Positions 1 to 11,200 of a DNA stretch of 64,000 nucleotides are shown piece by piece. The translations under genes were made by a program, and so were the position numbers. The notes beneath the pieces were generated by a model that was given only the letters and a program-made list of their open reading frames with translations, had not been told where the DNA came from and ran no database searches. The stretch is from contig JAHBBC010000024.1 of NCBI GenBank assembly GCA_019915015.1, positions 124,001 to 188,000 on the forward strand, written 5' to 3'. Source of the DNA: Auriscalpium vulgare (Eukaryota > Basidiomycota > Agaricomycetes > Russulales > Auriscalpiaceae). How positions within the stretch are numbered: position 1 is the stretch's first letter; each line of letters starts with the position of its first letter.

Positions 1-375
1 ACACAGGTGACTGAGCTACCTGGTCATGCGCGATGGTGGCTGAGAGTATCAATGAGCCAACGTACACGATGTACGAAAGGAAGCTCACCGGACTACAACT
101 TTGGCGCGCGAGCGGATACAAGTGACTGTGCTATCTTGGCCATACGGCGTTCTGGCTAAAGGCACCAATGAATCAGCGTACACAAGCTCACCGTACTGAA
201 AATTTTTGCGAGAGATCGACCTCCGCCCTCGAGAGAGGAGTCGCCGCCAGCGAGATATTCCCTGCATGACCTTCGCCTGTGATATCTCCTGGCTTGCCGT
301 GACATCCCAGCATGACGCACATCGTTCGAACAGCTCTCGGGTTCTCGAGGGCCACAATCCTCGCTGCGTGGCGGG
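1..375. repeat. Inverted duplicate of 31730-32110
   Basis: This block matches the reverse complement of about 31730-32110 with few differences, for example around the words tgtacgaaaggaagctcacc here and ggtgagcttccttccgtaca there. It contains internal half-repeats of its own (GAGCCAACGTACAC and GAATCAGCGTACAC). The partner copy lies directly upstream of the bleomycin hydrolase pseudogene. No coding function is visible. Confidence 0.75.
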
Positions 376-1100
376 CATACGTGGGTCTATCAGAGTCTAT
401 CAGAGCGCGCCTGAAATCCTGGGAAGCAATCCGCTATCTGGATGCTCCGCCGTATGATAGATAGTGATTGCATGCCGTCTTTCGCCCATGTATCCAATCG
501 TGTTCGTGTTCGTACAAAGCAACGACAGATTCTACGGGAAGTTACACATTGAGTTAGTCACAGAGACAAGGAGGCGATAATGTGGACATACGGATACCGT
601 AGCTCCCCTTCAGTGAGCTCCCGTAGCAACTAACAAAGGGCCCAAGCCATCTCGTCGTCGGCTACTAATACTGTAGGAACGGCGGTCAGCCGGACTGCCG
701 GGGAAACGGAACGAGACTGACAGCCTGAGACTGGTCCTTCCGCCCATAGATCTCAGCTTCGAGGTCCTTCAGCTCCGGGCCCGCATCATGCCTATCCATC
801 AAAGACCGCTTCTTGAGTATGCTCAAATCCACGGCGCGCTGCTCTTCCACGATTCAAGATCTCCGAGCTCTTGGACACGTTATGAGTTTCCGCGGGAAAA
901 AAACTGTGGCAGGGCAACTCACCGCATTGCCGCACAGAGCACAGCCAGAGCAAAAGGAGATTCAGATGTGCTGGACAGATAGTACGCTTCGAGCTTTACC
1001 TCCCAAGCATAAGGTAATATCATGCAGCTAGCCTGAGTGAGACTCTAGACTCTAGTCACACGGGTGGAGTTCGAGGTCGAGGCACGTGGGAATTTAAACC
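376..1100. other. No gene recognised
   Basis: Short open frames exist on both strands, but none shows a recognisable domain, splice pattern or similarity to another part of the window. I see no RNA gene or clear repeat here. Confidence 0.4.
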
Positions 1101-1216
1101 GGGCCGGCCGGAGGGCCTGACGGGCGGGCCGGAGGATAATTTTCAAGGTCTTGCGCTCGACCGTGACGGCTTGCTGGAGCCTGGCATTCTAGATCTCCTC
1201 GAGGCTTGGCGACATC

Positions 1217-1520
1217 TTAGCTCATTGCGAGCGCTGAAGCGTGGGTTGCGATGATGACAGGAGGCAGTGGTGGCCGGTGGGGACGGACGCGCCGTAAGGA
1301 GGGGTAAGCGGATAAGCGGGAACGGCAGGAGGGGAGCGGACTAGCGGGAGCTGACGAGCTGGAGCGCGGGACGAGCAGGACGCTGGGGACGAAAGCCGTG
1401 CAGGGCGAGCGGGGTGCGGGCGAGCGGGAGTGCGGGGACGAGCAGGAGCGCGGGGATGTGGGGACGAGCAGGAGCAGGAGTGCGGGGCTATGGAGGCGAG
1501 CGGGTGCGTGAAGGTAAGTG
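1217..1520. repeat. GC-rich purine/pyrimidine-biased low-complexity tract
   Basis: The + strand is a run of imperfect units such as GAGCGGGAG, GACGAGCAGG and GCGGGGACGAGC. Long open frames across it on both strands are explained by composition. The same tract occurs inverted at 41900-42120, where its unit number differs, so it looks unstable. Confidence 0.6.
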
Positions 1521-2495
1521 GGGCAAAGTAAATCGTTGCGATGAAATGACAGTGGTTTGCGGTGGTTCCCAGAGGATCCAGAGTACTTGCAAATAAAGGA
1601 AAGGCAGACAGAAATCGTTGGGATCACACGCGACATCCTCTACGAACCAACATGTCAACCCGTGCTGTCCCATCGGTTCATTGTGCATAATTATCCGCTG
1701 TATAGGCACCTGTCGGCCCTCCGTTCCCAGACGACACGCCTACAGGAACGGTCATCACGAGTCCCAGGGAAACAAAGCAAGAATCCCCGTCCGCCTTTAT
1801 TTATAGGGCGTCCGCGTCAGGTTCTACGTCACTGCGCCTCAAAGTGTGGCTGAAAAGCTCCCGGCACAGTTCTGAAAATGGCCCGAACCTAGTTGTGTGG
1901 AGCAACGAAGTAGTGTACGTATGATCACAATCCTGAAATTCTACCGGGGCTTCGGGCTTCGTGCGGTTGTTGAGAGGACGAAGGCCACGGTGGTAAGCCG
2001 TCGTTGCGATCCGGTGCTCGGTTTCGCTAACCGGGTTTACAGGCGAAATGGAACGATGTCGGTGGACCGTTGGCATCAGAGCTTGCTCTCCTCCTGCGTC
2101 CAACCTCACCGCGCGAGGGACCGAATCCTCGCCCGCCCTTTATGAGCACTGCGTCCGCTCATATGCTATGTTTCGAGACAATCTAATCACGGCGGCTATC
2201 CGACGAGAACTGGGACCTTGGGCCGCCCCCGCAAAATGCGAAATCAGAAGACACAGGCTCGGGCAAGAAGACGCGAGCACGAGCTCGCGTCTTCCTGTTT
2301 CGCTGGGCCTGTCACCTGCTTGTCGAGAACTGAAGGAGTCCAGGCCACGGCCAAAGCTTGTGTGAGTGGCAAGTATGTAGTCGGTTTTCATGCCGTGGAG
2401 AGCGGACGGAACTCATTCTCAAACAGTTGGTCGGTGGGACGACGTTACATGACCGACGCTGTGGCTCACTTTCAGAAACCTCATTTTCAGAAACG

Positions 2496-2502
2496 TAGAA
2501 AA
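2496..2502 (+). promoter_or_regulatory. Degenerate TATA position of ice-binding gene 1
   Basis: At the position where genes 2, 3 and 4 carry TATAAAA, followed by AGCTCT and a gagag motif, this copy reads TAGAAAA. The flanking words (aaacg before, agctc after) are conserved, so the change is a point substitution in an otherwise shared promoter. Confidence 0.5.
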
Positions 2503-2593
2503 GCTCCGCGAGAGCAGCTAACATCCTTAGCTTCAAACCAGTCCTCCACAGCTCAACTTCCTAGCTCAAGCCTCTTTCCACATAGTAACTGCC

Positions 2594-3590
2594 ATGTTCT
2601 CCAACCTTTTCACCGTGTCCATCTTGGTATACCTCCCAGCACCTCTTCCCAATTTTTCTCTGCTGACCAAGGCGGCGGACAGGCTGCTCTTGCCGGCGTC
2701 CATGCCATTGGCCCTGCCGCCGTCAATCTGCGCACCGCCGGCAACTACGCGATCCTTTCCAAAACTGGAGTCTCGACCGTCCCCCCGTCCGTCATTAGTA
2801 TGTTCAAATTCAGTCAAATTCATCCATATCTCTGACGTTCTCTCCAGCTGGCCAAGTGGCCGTGAGCCCGATTGCGGCCACCGGCCTGACCGGCTTCTCG
2901 CTCACTGTCGATTCGACCGGACAATTTTCGACCTCGAACCAAGTTACCGGGAAGCTCTTCGCCGCGTCATATGCCGCGCCCACGCCGTCGACGCTCACCG
3001 TCGCCATCGGCGACCTGGGCACGGCCTTCACTGACGCCACTGGCCGCGTGAACCCGGATTTCAGCAATCTTGCGAGCGGTCAGTGGAATTATTTTTTATA
3101 CTGTGCGGCTGCGCATTGTGCTGAAGCATTCAAAAGGCGCGATTGGCGGGCTTGTTCTCGCCCCGGGGCTGTACAAGTGGACGACTGGGGTCAGCATCGG
3201 CAGCGATGTGACCATCGCGGGCGGCGCCACGGACAGTGAGCCTCCTCAGTGTTCCGAATACGCGGACAGCTGACGCGATGTAGCCTGGATCTTCCAGGTC
3301 ACCGGGACGCTGACCGTCGCAGCGGCGAAGAAGATCGTTCTGACCGGCGGCGCGCTGGCCTCGAACATTGTGTGGGTCGTGACTGGCGCGGTCAACGCCG
3401 GCGCCGGCGCGCACCTCGAGGGCGTGATTCTCGGCAAGACGTCGATCACCCTGCAGACGGGAGCGACTGCCAACAGCAGGCTCCTCGCCCAGACCTCGGT
3501 CGCGCTCCAAAAGGTAGGCGTGATTTTCAGTGCTTTCAGTCTCTCTGTATCTAATATGTTGTCTTTGTGTAGGCTACTGTCACGAACTAA
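2594..3590 (+). CDS. Ice-binding protein, DUF3494 family (copy 1)
   Basis: Secreted ice-binding (antifreeze) protein of the beta-solenoid DUF3494 family, known from snow-mould and other basidiomycetes, where it binds ice outside the cell. Exons: 2594-2626, 2683-2797, 2848-3078, 3137-3235, 3284-3513, 3573-3590; all introns are GT-AG and all phases join, giving 241 aa. The first 19 residues (MFSNLF..., ending AGVHA) form a signal peptide split by intron 1. Family blocks are visible: AVNLRTAGNYAIL, a central SPIAATGLTGFSLTVDSTG, PGLYKWTTGVSIGSDVTI, WIFQV, and the C-terminal SNIVWVVTGAVNAGAGAHL with LEGVILGKTSITLQTGA. The six-exon structure is shared with copies 2, 3, 4 and 5. The upstream block is homologous but its TATA box is altered. 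Confidence 0.93.
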
Positions 3591-4385
3591 GATATGCGCT
3601 TTTCGGTCTCAGTCATCGTCTATAACTAGGGGTTTCACAGTAGCGCATTCTGCGCGGTTTCGATGTCATTTTGTTGCGTTTTCAAATTGGAGTCCGCTTG
3701 TCCGAGGTGCCCGAATTGTGCATAAACTCACCATGAATCCCGTCTCCCAGCGACACCCCATGTTCAGATAGGTGACGATGACGTGCGGGAGGGATCACGC
3801 TAAATCCTCGGCTACTGTGGTGGTACGTTCTTCTTCTGGAGTTATAACCTGGGCCCTCGACCCGAAGCCCCTCACAAGACTCGGCGCTGTGCTTGCCGGC
3901 GTCGAGCTTGCACTTTCGAAATGCAACCACGTGCTCCAACAAAGCATCGCCTACGCGGATGCCGCTGGGCAATGCCGCACTCAATCACACTTCGTGCGCG
4001 TCGCGGCCGCTCAGGGGGGCGAGATGCGAGGGTCAGCAGCGAGACGCGGCAGTCGGACGACCTAGAAATATAGGTGGTACGGGCAGAGCAGAGGTGCAGC
4101 GTTCTCGAGCGCGTCCGCACACGTATTGAAGGAACAACGACACAGTACGATTCATGCTCGCGGCCGGCGGCTCTGCGGTCCTCCTCCTATAGCTCACTAT
4201 CTACAGCAAAAGCACGCCGTAACCTCAATACACATGATATGAGTTCACTTTGTAGTCCCGCTGACCCTCGATCAGCCGTCGACTCGGTCCGCCCGATCCG
4301 GCTCCTTCGCCCTGTCAATACTATAGCATTCACCCCATTGCGAAGTCTTAGTGAAGACAACATACCGGAAAATGAACGAGACGAG

Positions 4386-4625
4386 TCATAGCAATGATAT
4401 CATCGCTTTGAGGCCGAAGGTCGCGGGAAATCTCCAGCCTTGTCCCGAGAGGACCGGTGACGGGTACAGTGTCCGTTCCGTCTGCGAACTGGATGCCCTT
4501 CGCTTCGAGATCAAAGACATACGTCTGTCGGCGGCGAGATAAAGCACGTTAGACAGCGAGTGTGCCTCAGAATAGAACGGAACCTTGATCACCGCATTCT
4601 CGAGATTAACGATCTCAGTGTCCAC
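4386..4625 (-). pseudogene. Composite gene fragment: bleomycin-hydrolase-like exon piece plus unknown exon
   Basis: On the minus strand, 4577-4625 reads VDTEIVNLENAVIKV, which is exon 4 of the bleomycin hydrolase gene (VNTEIVNLKNAVIK, 20882-20925) with a few changes. It runs on into a second piece ending ...GPLGTRLEISRDL and ...IAMTRLVHFP, followed by a GTATGTTG donor-like site; one frame jump separates the two parts. The second piece recurs at 38945-39085 on the opposite strand (GPLGTLEISRDPGPQSD). I do not recognise that second protein. Most likely a chimeric, non-functional remnant. Confidence 0.5.
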
Positions 4626-4640
4626 GTCTGCGAGAGAAAG

Positions 4641-5499
4641 AGTAAGACCAAGCGAAAGGCACGCGGGCTGCTAAGAGAACTTAAAAAGCACACGGCGGCA
4701 CCGCAACCTGCTGAGGACGCCAATTTTGCCTTCCTTCCACAAACGCGTAATACTTTACGATTCCTACGAATCGTTGCTTATGTCATCCATATACAGCGTT
4801 TTTTCGACCCCATGCAACGATCATCTGTGTCGCCTTTTTTGGAAATTTGCTCCCACGCTATGTCAACTCACGACTTTACCCCTCCTCATTTGCTCCACAC
4901 AATATACACAAATGATTGCCTAAATACACTGATTACTAGGCCATGCAACATATACAGAAGTTGCAGAACAGTGATGTTGCGACAACTGAGATGCACCAGA
5001 CAACACAGGCAGAAATACGATGATGTCACTCCGGGGTTTTAATTTACAATTAGAGCCCGAAATGATGTCATCACTCTTGATTTCACAACAACCACCTCAG
5101 GTGCAGCTGCACACCCAACTTATGTAAATTTTAATGCCCTCCAGTGTACAGTATTGCCCACCATGACTTAAATTTGGTACCAGGGCCACTCCCAGTCGCG
5201 TTTTGGTGTCTAGTACATAGTGTCTCAAGACTATTATTTATGTATATATTTGATTATGTAACCAGAAACCCCCTCAGAGCGGAATCGTACTGCCGCGCTA
5301 CGCGTCGGCCCACTCCCAGCAAGTACGCTCCTTGAGCTTGAGACCTATGCGTCAGGCGCGGGCCAAGTGCCAAGAGGAATTTCTTGAAGTGACGGCCATC
5401 GGAGTAGTGAGTGCGACGGTGTCGGGGTGATTCGAGGAACCGCATGAAAATCGGTGGGTTGAGCAGCGCTGAGCGTAGCCTAAGTTCAACGTTGAGCTT
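4641..5499. other. AT-richer intergenic stretch, no gene recognised
   Basis: This stretch is more AT-rich than its surroundings. No open frame shows domain-like composition or splice-supported continuation, and I see no RNA gene. Confidence 0.4.
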
Positions 5500-6480
5500 A
5501 GTGCATCGAACGGGGGCCCGTGCACGTGGAAGATTTGAAGGGCGTAGTTCTCACGCCACCGCGCAGTTTGCGGTATCCGACTAGTATCCGACTCCCGGGA
5601 GTCCCTTCACATCGCGGCCACCACACTGCCCTTCTCTGACAACAGTTTGCTAACCGGCCGACCGTAACAAAGCATTTGGCGACCTTCACCGGGGAAAGTG
5701 TCGATGCCAGACCGCCCATGGCCGCAGAGATGAAACTCGCGGATTCTCTGCATTGCACACTCGGGCTCGCCGGCTTCTTTCGTGCACTGGAATGCCATCC
5801 ATCGACAGAACAGCTCTAGGTTTCTCGGCGCCACGCTTCTTGGGCTGTGGCATTCATAATTGCCTGTCACTGCTCTGTGCCCTCAATTCAGCCGTCTCGC
5901 CCTGGATATCTGGTCTTTGTCAACGTCTAATATGCTAAGACGGCGGCTGACTGCTTTCGCTCACAGGCCGCCGCCGTGATGGAGACGTGAGAGCAGCACA
6001 CGGTGTAGAGGGCTCGGCCTATTTGTATGCTCCGCTGTTCGAGGAGAAGTGATCGAGGCCATCTTTATGACCATTCCTGACAGGCCAGGGACCCAGGGAG
6101 ACTGGAGCACGCGCGTGCAACGTGCGAACGTGTTGTCTTTTCCACGCATTGCTTCCTTGATGGCCGTTCCAGCGCCGACATGCTCATTCTGCTGGAGCAT
6201 GTGGTGAGCTCTATCTGCTATAAACGGTCCGAGTCGTTGGCTGAACGAGGCCCTGCAGCTCAGTGGACGGCATAAGTGCGTCTTTGGCTTGTATTGAAGA
6301 CGACTTACAGGAACAGAAGGACTCTCTTCGGCGTTACAGGTCAGCCGCGGAGACCAGCATACGATATCCTCAGATGACTGTCCCGTCATTTTTAGACCTT
6401 CAAAATCGATATAGAAGGGCAGCGGGTATTTGCACTGGGCGTCCGCGTCACTGCCGACGTCACTGCCCCGCAAATTCTGG
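5500..6480. repeat. Inverted duplicate of 18240-19120
   Basis: The block matches the reverse complement of 18240-19120: for example gtcgatgccagaccgccca here against tgggcggtctggcatcgac there, and the end CAAAATCGATATAGAAGGGC against GCCCTTCTATATCCAATTTG. Both copies contain only short broken frames, so this is a decayed repeat and not a gene. Confidence 0.65.
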
Positions 6481-7003
6481 CTGAAAGCCTCCATGGACAG
6501 TTGTGAAAATCGGCCGAAATTATTTGCTGTGGAGCAACGACGAAACATCATGCCTTCAAATTCTGGCGTGCTTCGGAGTTTGTGCGGTTGCTGAGAGGAC
6601 GAAGACCGCGGTGGTAAGTCGTCGTTGCGGTCTAGTCCTCGGCTTTGCTGAATGGGTTTACAGGAGAATAGAACGATGTCGGCGGACCGTTGGCAGCCGA
6701 GTCTGCTCTCCTCCTGCGTCTGCCCTCGTCGCGCGAGGGGCGGGATCCTCGCCTCCCCTTCATGACCCCTGCATCCGCTCATGTGCTGTCTTCTCAGACA
6801 ATCTAATCACGGTGATTATACGACGAGAACTGGCACCTTCAGCCCCCGCAAACTGACGAGCCCGATTTCGCTGGGCCTGTCACCTGCTTGTCGAGAACTG
6901 AAGGAGTCCAGGCCAGGGCCAATGACTATTCAGTGGCGAGCATGGGGTCGGTTTTATGAGGACGTTACTTCAAAACTGACGCTGTGGCTCATTTGCGGAA
7001 ATG

Positions 7004-7010
7004 TATAAAA
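7004..7010 (+). promoter_or_regulatory. TATA box of ice-binding gene 2
   Basis: TATAAAA, about 90 nt upstream of the ATG at 7102 and followed by the gctctgcgagagcag motif that is shared by the other ice-binding copies. Conservation across paralogues supports a real core promoter. Confidence 0.65.
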
Positions 7011-7101
7011 GCTCTGCGAGAGCAGGTAGTGTCCTCAGCTTCAACCCAGTTCTACACAAGTCAACTTCCTAGCTCTAGCATCTTTCTACTTTGTCATTGT
7101 C

Positions 7102-8089
7102 ATGTTCTCGAGCCTTTTCACCGTCTCTTTCTTGGTATGTCCCAGCGTGCATAATCCCCATTTTTCTACACTGACCCAGGCTGCGGTCAGGCTGCTTTTG
7201 CCAGTGTCCTTGCCGTCGGCCCTGCGGCCGTCAATCTGCGCACCGCCGGCAACTACGCGATCCTCGCTAAAAGTGGAGTGTCGACGGTTCCCCCTTCCGT
7301 CATCAGTATGTTCATCTTCATTCATGTCCGCCTTATCTCTGACGTTCTCTCCAGCTGGCCAAGTGGCGGTGAGCCCGATTGCGGCCACCGGCCTGACCGG
7401 CTTCTCGCTCACTGTCGATTCGAGCGGCCAATTTTCGACCTCGAAACAAGTTACTGGCAAGCTCTTCGCCGCGTCGTATTCCGCGCCCACGCCGTCAACG
7501 CTTACCACCGCCATCGGCGACCTGGGCACGGCCTTCAACGACGCCAATGGCCGCGTGAACCCGAATTTCCTCAATCTTGCGAGCGGTCAGTGGAATTATG
7601 TTGTCGCGCTGTGCATTCTTCTGAGGCATCCAAAAGGCGGGATAGGCGGGCTCACTCTGGCCCCGGGGCTGTACAAGTGGACGACTGGGGTCAGCATCGG
7701 GAGCGATGTAACCATCGCGGGTGGCGCCACGGACAGTGAGCCTCCCCCAATGTTCCCACCGCGCGGGCAGCTGACGCGTTGTAGCCTGGATCTTTCAGGT
7801 CGCCGGGACACTGACCGTCGCGGCAGCGAAGAAGATCGTTCTCTCCGGCGGCGCGCTGGCATCGAACATCGTGTGGGTCGTGTCGGGCTCGGTCAGCGCC
7901 GGCGCCGCCTCGCACCTCGAGGGCGTGATCCTCGGCAAGACGTCAATCACACTGCTGACGGGAACGACTGCCAACAGCCGGCTGCTCGCCCAGACCTCGG
8001 TCGCGCTCCAAAAGGTACGCAGGATTCTCAGTGCTTTCAGAGTTTGTATCTCATACATTGGCGTTGTATAGGCTACTGTCACCAATTAA
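7102..8089 (+). CDS. Ice-binding protein, DUF3494 family (copy 2)
   Basis: Same secreted beta-solenoid ice-binding family as copy 1. Exons: 7102-7134, 7191-7305, 7355-7585, 7637-7735, 7785-8014, 8072-8089; 241 aa with every phase intact and stop TAA after ATVTN. Signal peptide begins MFSSLFTVSFL. Differences from copy 1 include AFASVLAVGP at the mature N-terminus, DSSGQFSTSKQ in place of DSTGQFSTSNQ, FNDANGRVNPNFLNL, and LTLAPGLYKW. Near the C-terminus it has SLLTGTTANS-type change (ITLLTGTTAN). Upstream TATAAAA is intact. The upstream and downstream flanks are shared with copies 3, 4 and 5. Confidence 0.93.
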
Positions 8090-8179
8090 GCTGTGAATCT
8101 TTCGGTCTCAGACATAACTAGGGGTTTCACGGTAGCGCATTCAGCGCGGTTTCGATGTGATTTTCTTGCGGTTTCAAAT

Positions 8180-10040
8180 TTCAGTTCGCTTGTGCGAGGT
8201 GCGCATGAATCCGCTTCCGTCAGAATGATGCGCAAGCGAGTGTGCGTTTCATTCCCCACTGAGTTCTGAGTTCCAACAGTCTTGATTGCAGTCACTCAGG
8301 TTTGGCGCACTTAAGCTACGTGTTCTCAAGAACTGCGTAAAACAAAGATAGAGCGTTCGTACTAGTACTGCTGTCTCTTCTGCTTGAGGCCGCGCTGGAA
8401 TTGTCTTGCTGCGGCGCGGATCCAAAGGCGAAGAAAGGGTTAAGCCATGTGCCGCGGATGGCTTGGCAGCCTCGCAACCACCGATGGAAGTTGAAGCACG
8501 AGCGGCCGTACAGCAGACTTCAGACCTAAGTGCGTGTCAGCAACACGACGTCGGCGCATATGCTGCCCAAGGCCCATCGCGGCCCACGCACTTCGTTTGC
8601 CAATGCCTTGGCACTGTTCGTCGCCATACCGCCCAGCGCCAGGCAACTCGCCTTGCCGATCGAGGTCTATACGCGTCAGGAGGGCAGCGCCTAGCACCCA
8701 CCCCAGCCCGCCGCATAGCATGCAACGGGTACTTCATGGCTACCAGGGATACGCGCGCGGGCTTCAGAACGTCGTGGGATGCGAGGAGCGCGGTCAGCGA
8801 GTCGAGGTCCAATCGCGAGCAGGCTGGATAGGCATCAGCGCGTGTAATGGGGGATGACAGTAAGAACACGCACCCAGTCTCGCATTCACTCCTCACTGCC
8901 AGAGCATAATCAGTGCTTTAGCCGCCGCCAGACTCCGACTCTTCTTTTCACATCAATGTTGCCCTGCGTCCTCTGCATGGCGCTCTTCCCTCGCGCATGC
9001 TTGTTCGGGGCGCTGCGCTGTACACGGAAAGCGACACGATATCAGATGGCGGCTGTGTTCTCCGAATGGATCCCGGCTCCGCGCGAAGGGATCGAGCTAA
9101 TCCAAGACGAGGAGGTCGAGGAGGCGTTCAAGCCTGTCGAGCATGTTTCAATGCAAAGATGGTGATTATGTCCTAGCACGGAGTCGGATACCGGTGACAG
9201 GCGGAACGTGGTAGTCTCTTGCGAGCATCAACGATTCAGCTTGTGCAGGATAGAGAGAAAGTGAATGAAGCCATGAAGACGGTGGCCAGAACTTGGAAAT
9301 CTGCGTGCTGGCTCTGCGCGGTCAGCCACCGGCATCTGCCGACCGACCTGTTTTTCGTCCGACCACTTTCTCCTAGTCTCCGTTGCAGACCTTGCGCGGA
9401 AGACAATCGTTCTGACTTTCTCCTACCTACTGGCAGATCGACTATCATCCGTCAAAGTCAGCTACGGAAACTCTGCCTACCCAGCCCTCCCTGCGCGGTA
9501 CTGTGCTGCTGGCTTACATGGAAGCAGGCGCCGACGTTGCCGTCGAACCCAAGCTCAGCCGTCGTGAGATCATCCCTTTCAAGTCCCTGCGCTACTTGCT
9601 CGACGACTCGTATCCATCGCGTTGCACAACGTGCTATTCAGCAACGTTTATGCTGTCCTTCGTTGACGACCTCCGCCACACATCACCTGTCAATGAATCT
9701 CCGAAACGTAGAGGCAGTATCTGCAACGCTCTCTTTTTCCTCGGGTCTCCCGGCTCTCATTTTGGTGCGACGTGGCCGAAGACTCCACCATGTAACCCGT
9801 TTTCCTCTAGCTCAATCCTGGTATCGTCGGCTTGATGATGCACGGCTTATAAAAGGACTCTCCTCGCTGTCCGCATTCTAATTTCTCCAGCACTCGCTCA
9901 CCAGTCATACACCATCTCTCGACTTCACGGCACTGGTTGGTGAGTTACTAGTTGGCTACACCTTGTCTCCAAGGCTTGATATATTCTTCTCAGCCCTCAT
10001 ATCCTCTCTTCTACGTTTAAGTACTCACACGTGTCATCAG
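8180..10040. other. No confident gene; possible decayed coding pieces
   Basis: Coding-like stretches on the + strand include one around 9045-9162 (EWIPAPREGIELIQ, then EEVEEAF) and one around 9500-9600 (LLAYMEAGADVAVEPKLS). They lie in different frames without convincing splice sites to join them. I do not recognise a family; these may be remnants of one gene. A TATAAAA at 9849-9855 may belong to the downstream secreted-protein gene at 10045. Confidence 0.35.
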
Positions 10041-10044
10041 AACA

Positions 10045-10389
10045 ATGAACTCTCTCGCCGCTCTCATGCTCCTCGCGGTCTTCGCTGCCTTCTGCACCGC
10101 AGCGCCCCTCCCGTGTGTCCCTTTCCTCTGGCTTCTCCGAGCAAGACTGATATATGTCGGTTGCACTAGCTACAATCTCACACAAGCTCGCGCTGTATCC
10201 CAGCCTGAGGTCTCTGCCAGAGGCCCCTTCAATATCGGCGAACTCTCCCATTTAAACTCCATCAGCGCTTCTCTTGTTGAGCCGGACCGCGGTGACGGCC
10301 TCGCGGTGCGCGACCTTCAGAGCCTCAGCGGAGACGGATCGGCGGCCAGGTTCGCAACATCACTGCACTCTATGCTTGTCGTTGGCTGA
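10045..10389 (+). CDS. Small secreted protein with FNIG-LSHLN motif (copy A)
   Basis: Predicted 95-residue secreted protein of unknown function. Exons 10045-10112 and 10170-10389; the 57-nt intron has donor GTGTGT, branch-like ACTGATA and acceptor CACTAG. The N-terminus (MNSLAALMLLAVFAAFCTA) is a clear signal peptide. The mature part carries SARGPFNIGELSHLNSIS, then EPDR..., then LQSLSGDGSAARFATSL. The inverted copy at 51262-51609 encodes a homologue with the same intron position, phase and motifs, which supports both models. Two partial modules follow at 10520-10710 and 10925-11098. No enzyme domain is seen; effector, structural or peptide-precursor roles are all possible. Confidence 0.75.
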   Translation: MNSLAALMLLAVFAAFCTAAPLPCVPFLWLLRARLIYVGCTSYNLTQARAVSQPEVSARGPFNIGELSHLNSISASLVEPDRGDGLAVRDLQSLSGDGSAARFATSLHSMLVVG

Positions 10390-10499
10390 CCAGATGCTGT
10401 GTATGTCCAGGCATGCTCTCGCTAATCTGGAGTCTCGCTTCCGCCTGCCGCTCGCTTTGCAGTACAATCTGCGCCTCCAAGCACATCCTCAATTGGATC

Positions 10500-11098
10500 G
10501 CACCATCGACAATTTTAGCGATGGACCGCCCGAGCTCTCTGCCAGAGACCCCTTCAATATCGGCGAACTTTCTCACTTGAATTCCATCAGCGCTTCTCTC
10601 CTCGAGCCGAATCGTGATGCCAGCCTGGCACTGCGTGACCTCCCCAGCCTCAGCGGAGGCGGCTCGGCGGGCGAGACGACCAAGTTCGTAACATCATTAT
10701 ATACTCCACGGTTTTCGTCGGCTGACCGGGTACTGTGTGCTCAGGCATGCGCACGTAAAGCGGGTCTCGGGCTTTCGCTTGCCATCTGCTTTAGAGAAAA
10801 GCTTGCTCCTCGGAGCAGGTAGCGCTGAATCCGTACACCCAAAGGGCCCTAAGTGTGTTGATCTCTTCTTTTCGGCGCATGCAAGCCTCGCATTCATTTG
10901 GGTCGCGCCAGCAACAATCTTGCAGATGCTCGCGTCTCTGCCAGAGACCCCTTCAATATTGGCGACCTTTCTCACTTAAATTTGATCAGCGCTGAAGCTG
11001 TCAAGCCCGATCAAACTCGACGTCAGGATGGCGGCCTCACGTTGCACGAGCTCCAGAGCCTCAGCGGAGCGGGTGAGACGGCCAGGTCCGCAACATAA
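10500..11098 (+). pseudogene. Two partial modules of the FNIG-LSHLN secreted protein
   Basis: Module 2 (about 10522-10720) encodes ELSARDPFNIGELSHLNSIS, EPNRD and LPSLSGGGSA. Module 3 (about 10930-11098) encodes SARDPFNIGDLSHLNLIS, HELQSLSGAGETARSAT and a stop. Both correspond to exon 2 of the gene at 10045 but have no signal-peptide exon upstream. Between them lies a shared spacer with a palindromic CTCC-GGAG motif. They are best read as truncated tandem copies; use as alternative exons of the first gene cannot be excluded. Confidence 0.55.
10801..10820. repeat. Palindromic motif, unit 1
   Basis: Imperfect copy of a 20-bp palindrome found perfect at 50589-50608 (arms ACCTGCTCCG and CGGAGCAGGT). 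It sits in the spacer after a secreted-protein module, just downstream of words shared with 11150-11220 and 50600-50800. Confidence 0.5.
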
Positions 11099-11200
11099 TT
11101 GCACTGCATGGTTTTCGTTGGCTGATCAGATGCTGCGCGTGTTTAGGCACGCGATCGATCAGCGGGCCTTGAGCTTCCGCCTGCCGTTAATTTAGAGAAC

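Larger units (their letters stand above)
1100..4640. repeat. Inverted segmental duplication, left arm (partner 38945-42250)
   Basis: The whole block, from the RNase H 3' flank through an ice-binding gene to a non-coding tail, recurs in reverse orientation at 38945-42250. Shared landmarks in order are a GC-rich region (1217-1520 and 41900-42120), an upstream block, the ice-binding gene, and a tail with a short conserved exon-like piece (4386-4560 and 38945-39085). Because the partner carries a whole RNase H gene at its edge and this arm only its 3' flank (about 1135-1250), the copy here is probably the derived one. Confidence 0.8.

Noticed and set aside
1217..1636. 139-codon Pro/Ser/Arg-rich frame on the minus strand, with a counterpart at 41792-42169
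   Set aside because: The frame is produced by a repetitive purine-rich tract. Unit numbers differ between the copies and the translation is low-complexity, so it is not supported as a protein.
2048..2365. Conserved open frame upstream of ice-binding copy 1, repeated upstream of copies 2 to 5
   Set aside because: It is conserved because the whole promoter block was duplicated. Frames differ in start, stop and phase between copies, so I treat it as non-coding flank.
9219..9881. 220-codon + strand frame
   Set aside because: Composition alternates between coding-like and random and no family or splice pattern supports it; reported only as a possible remnant.
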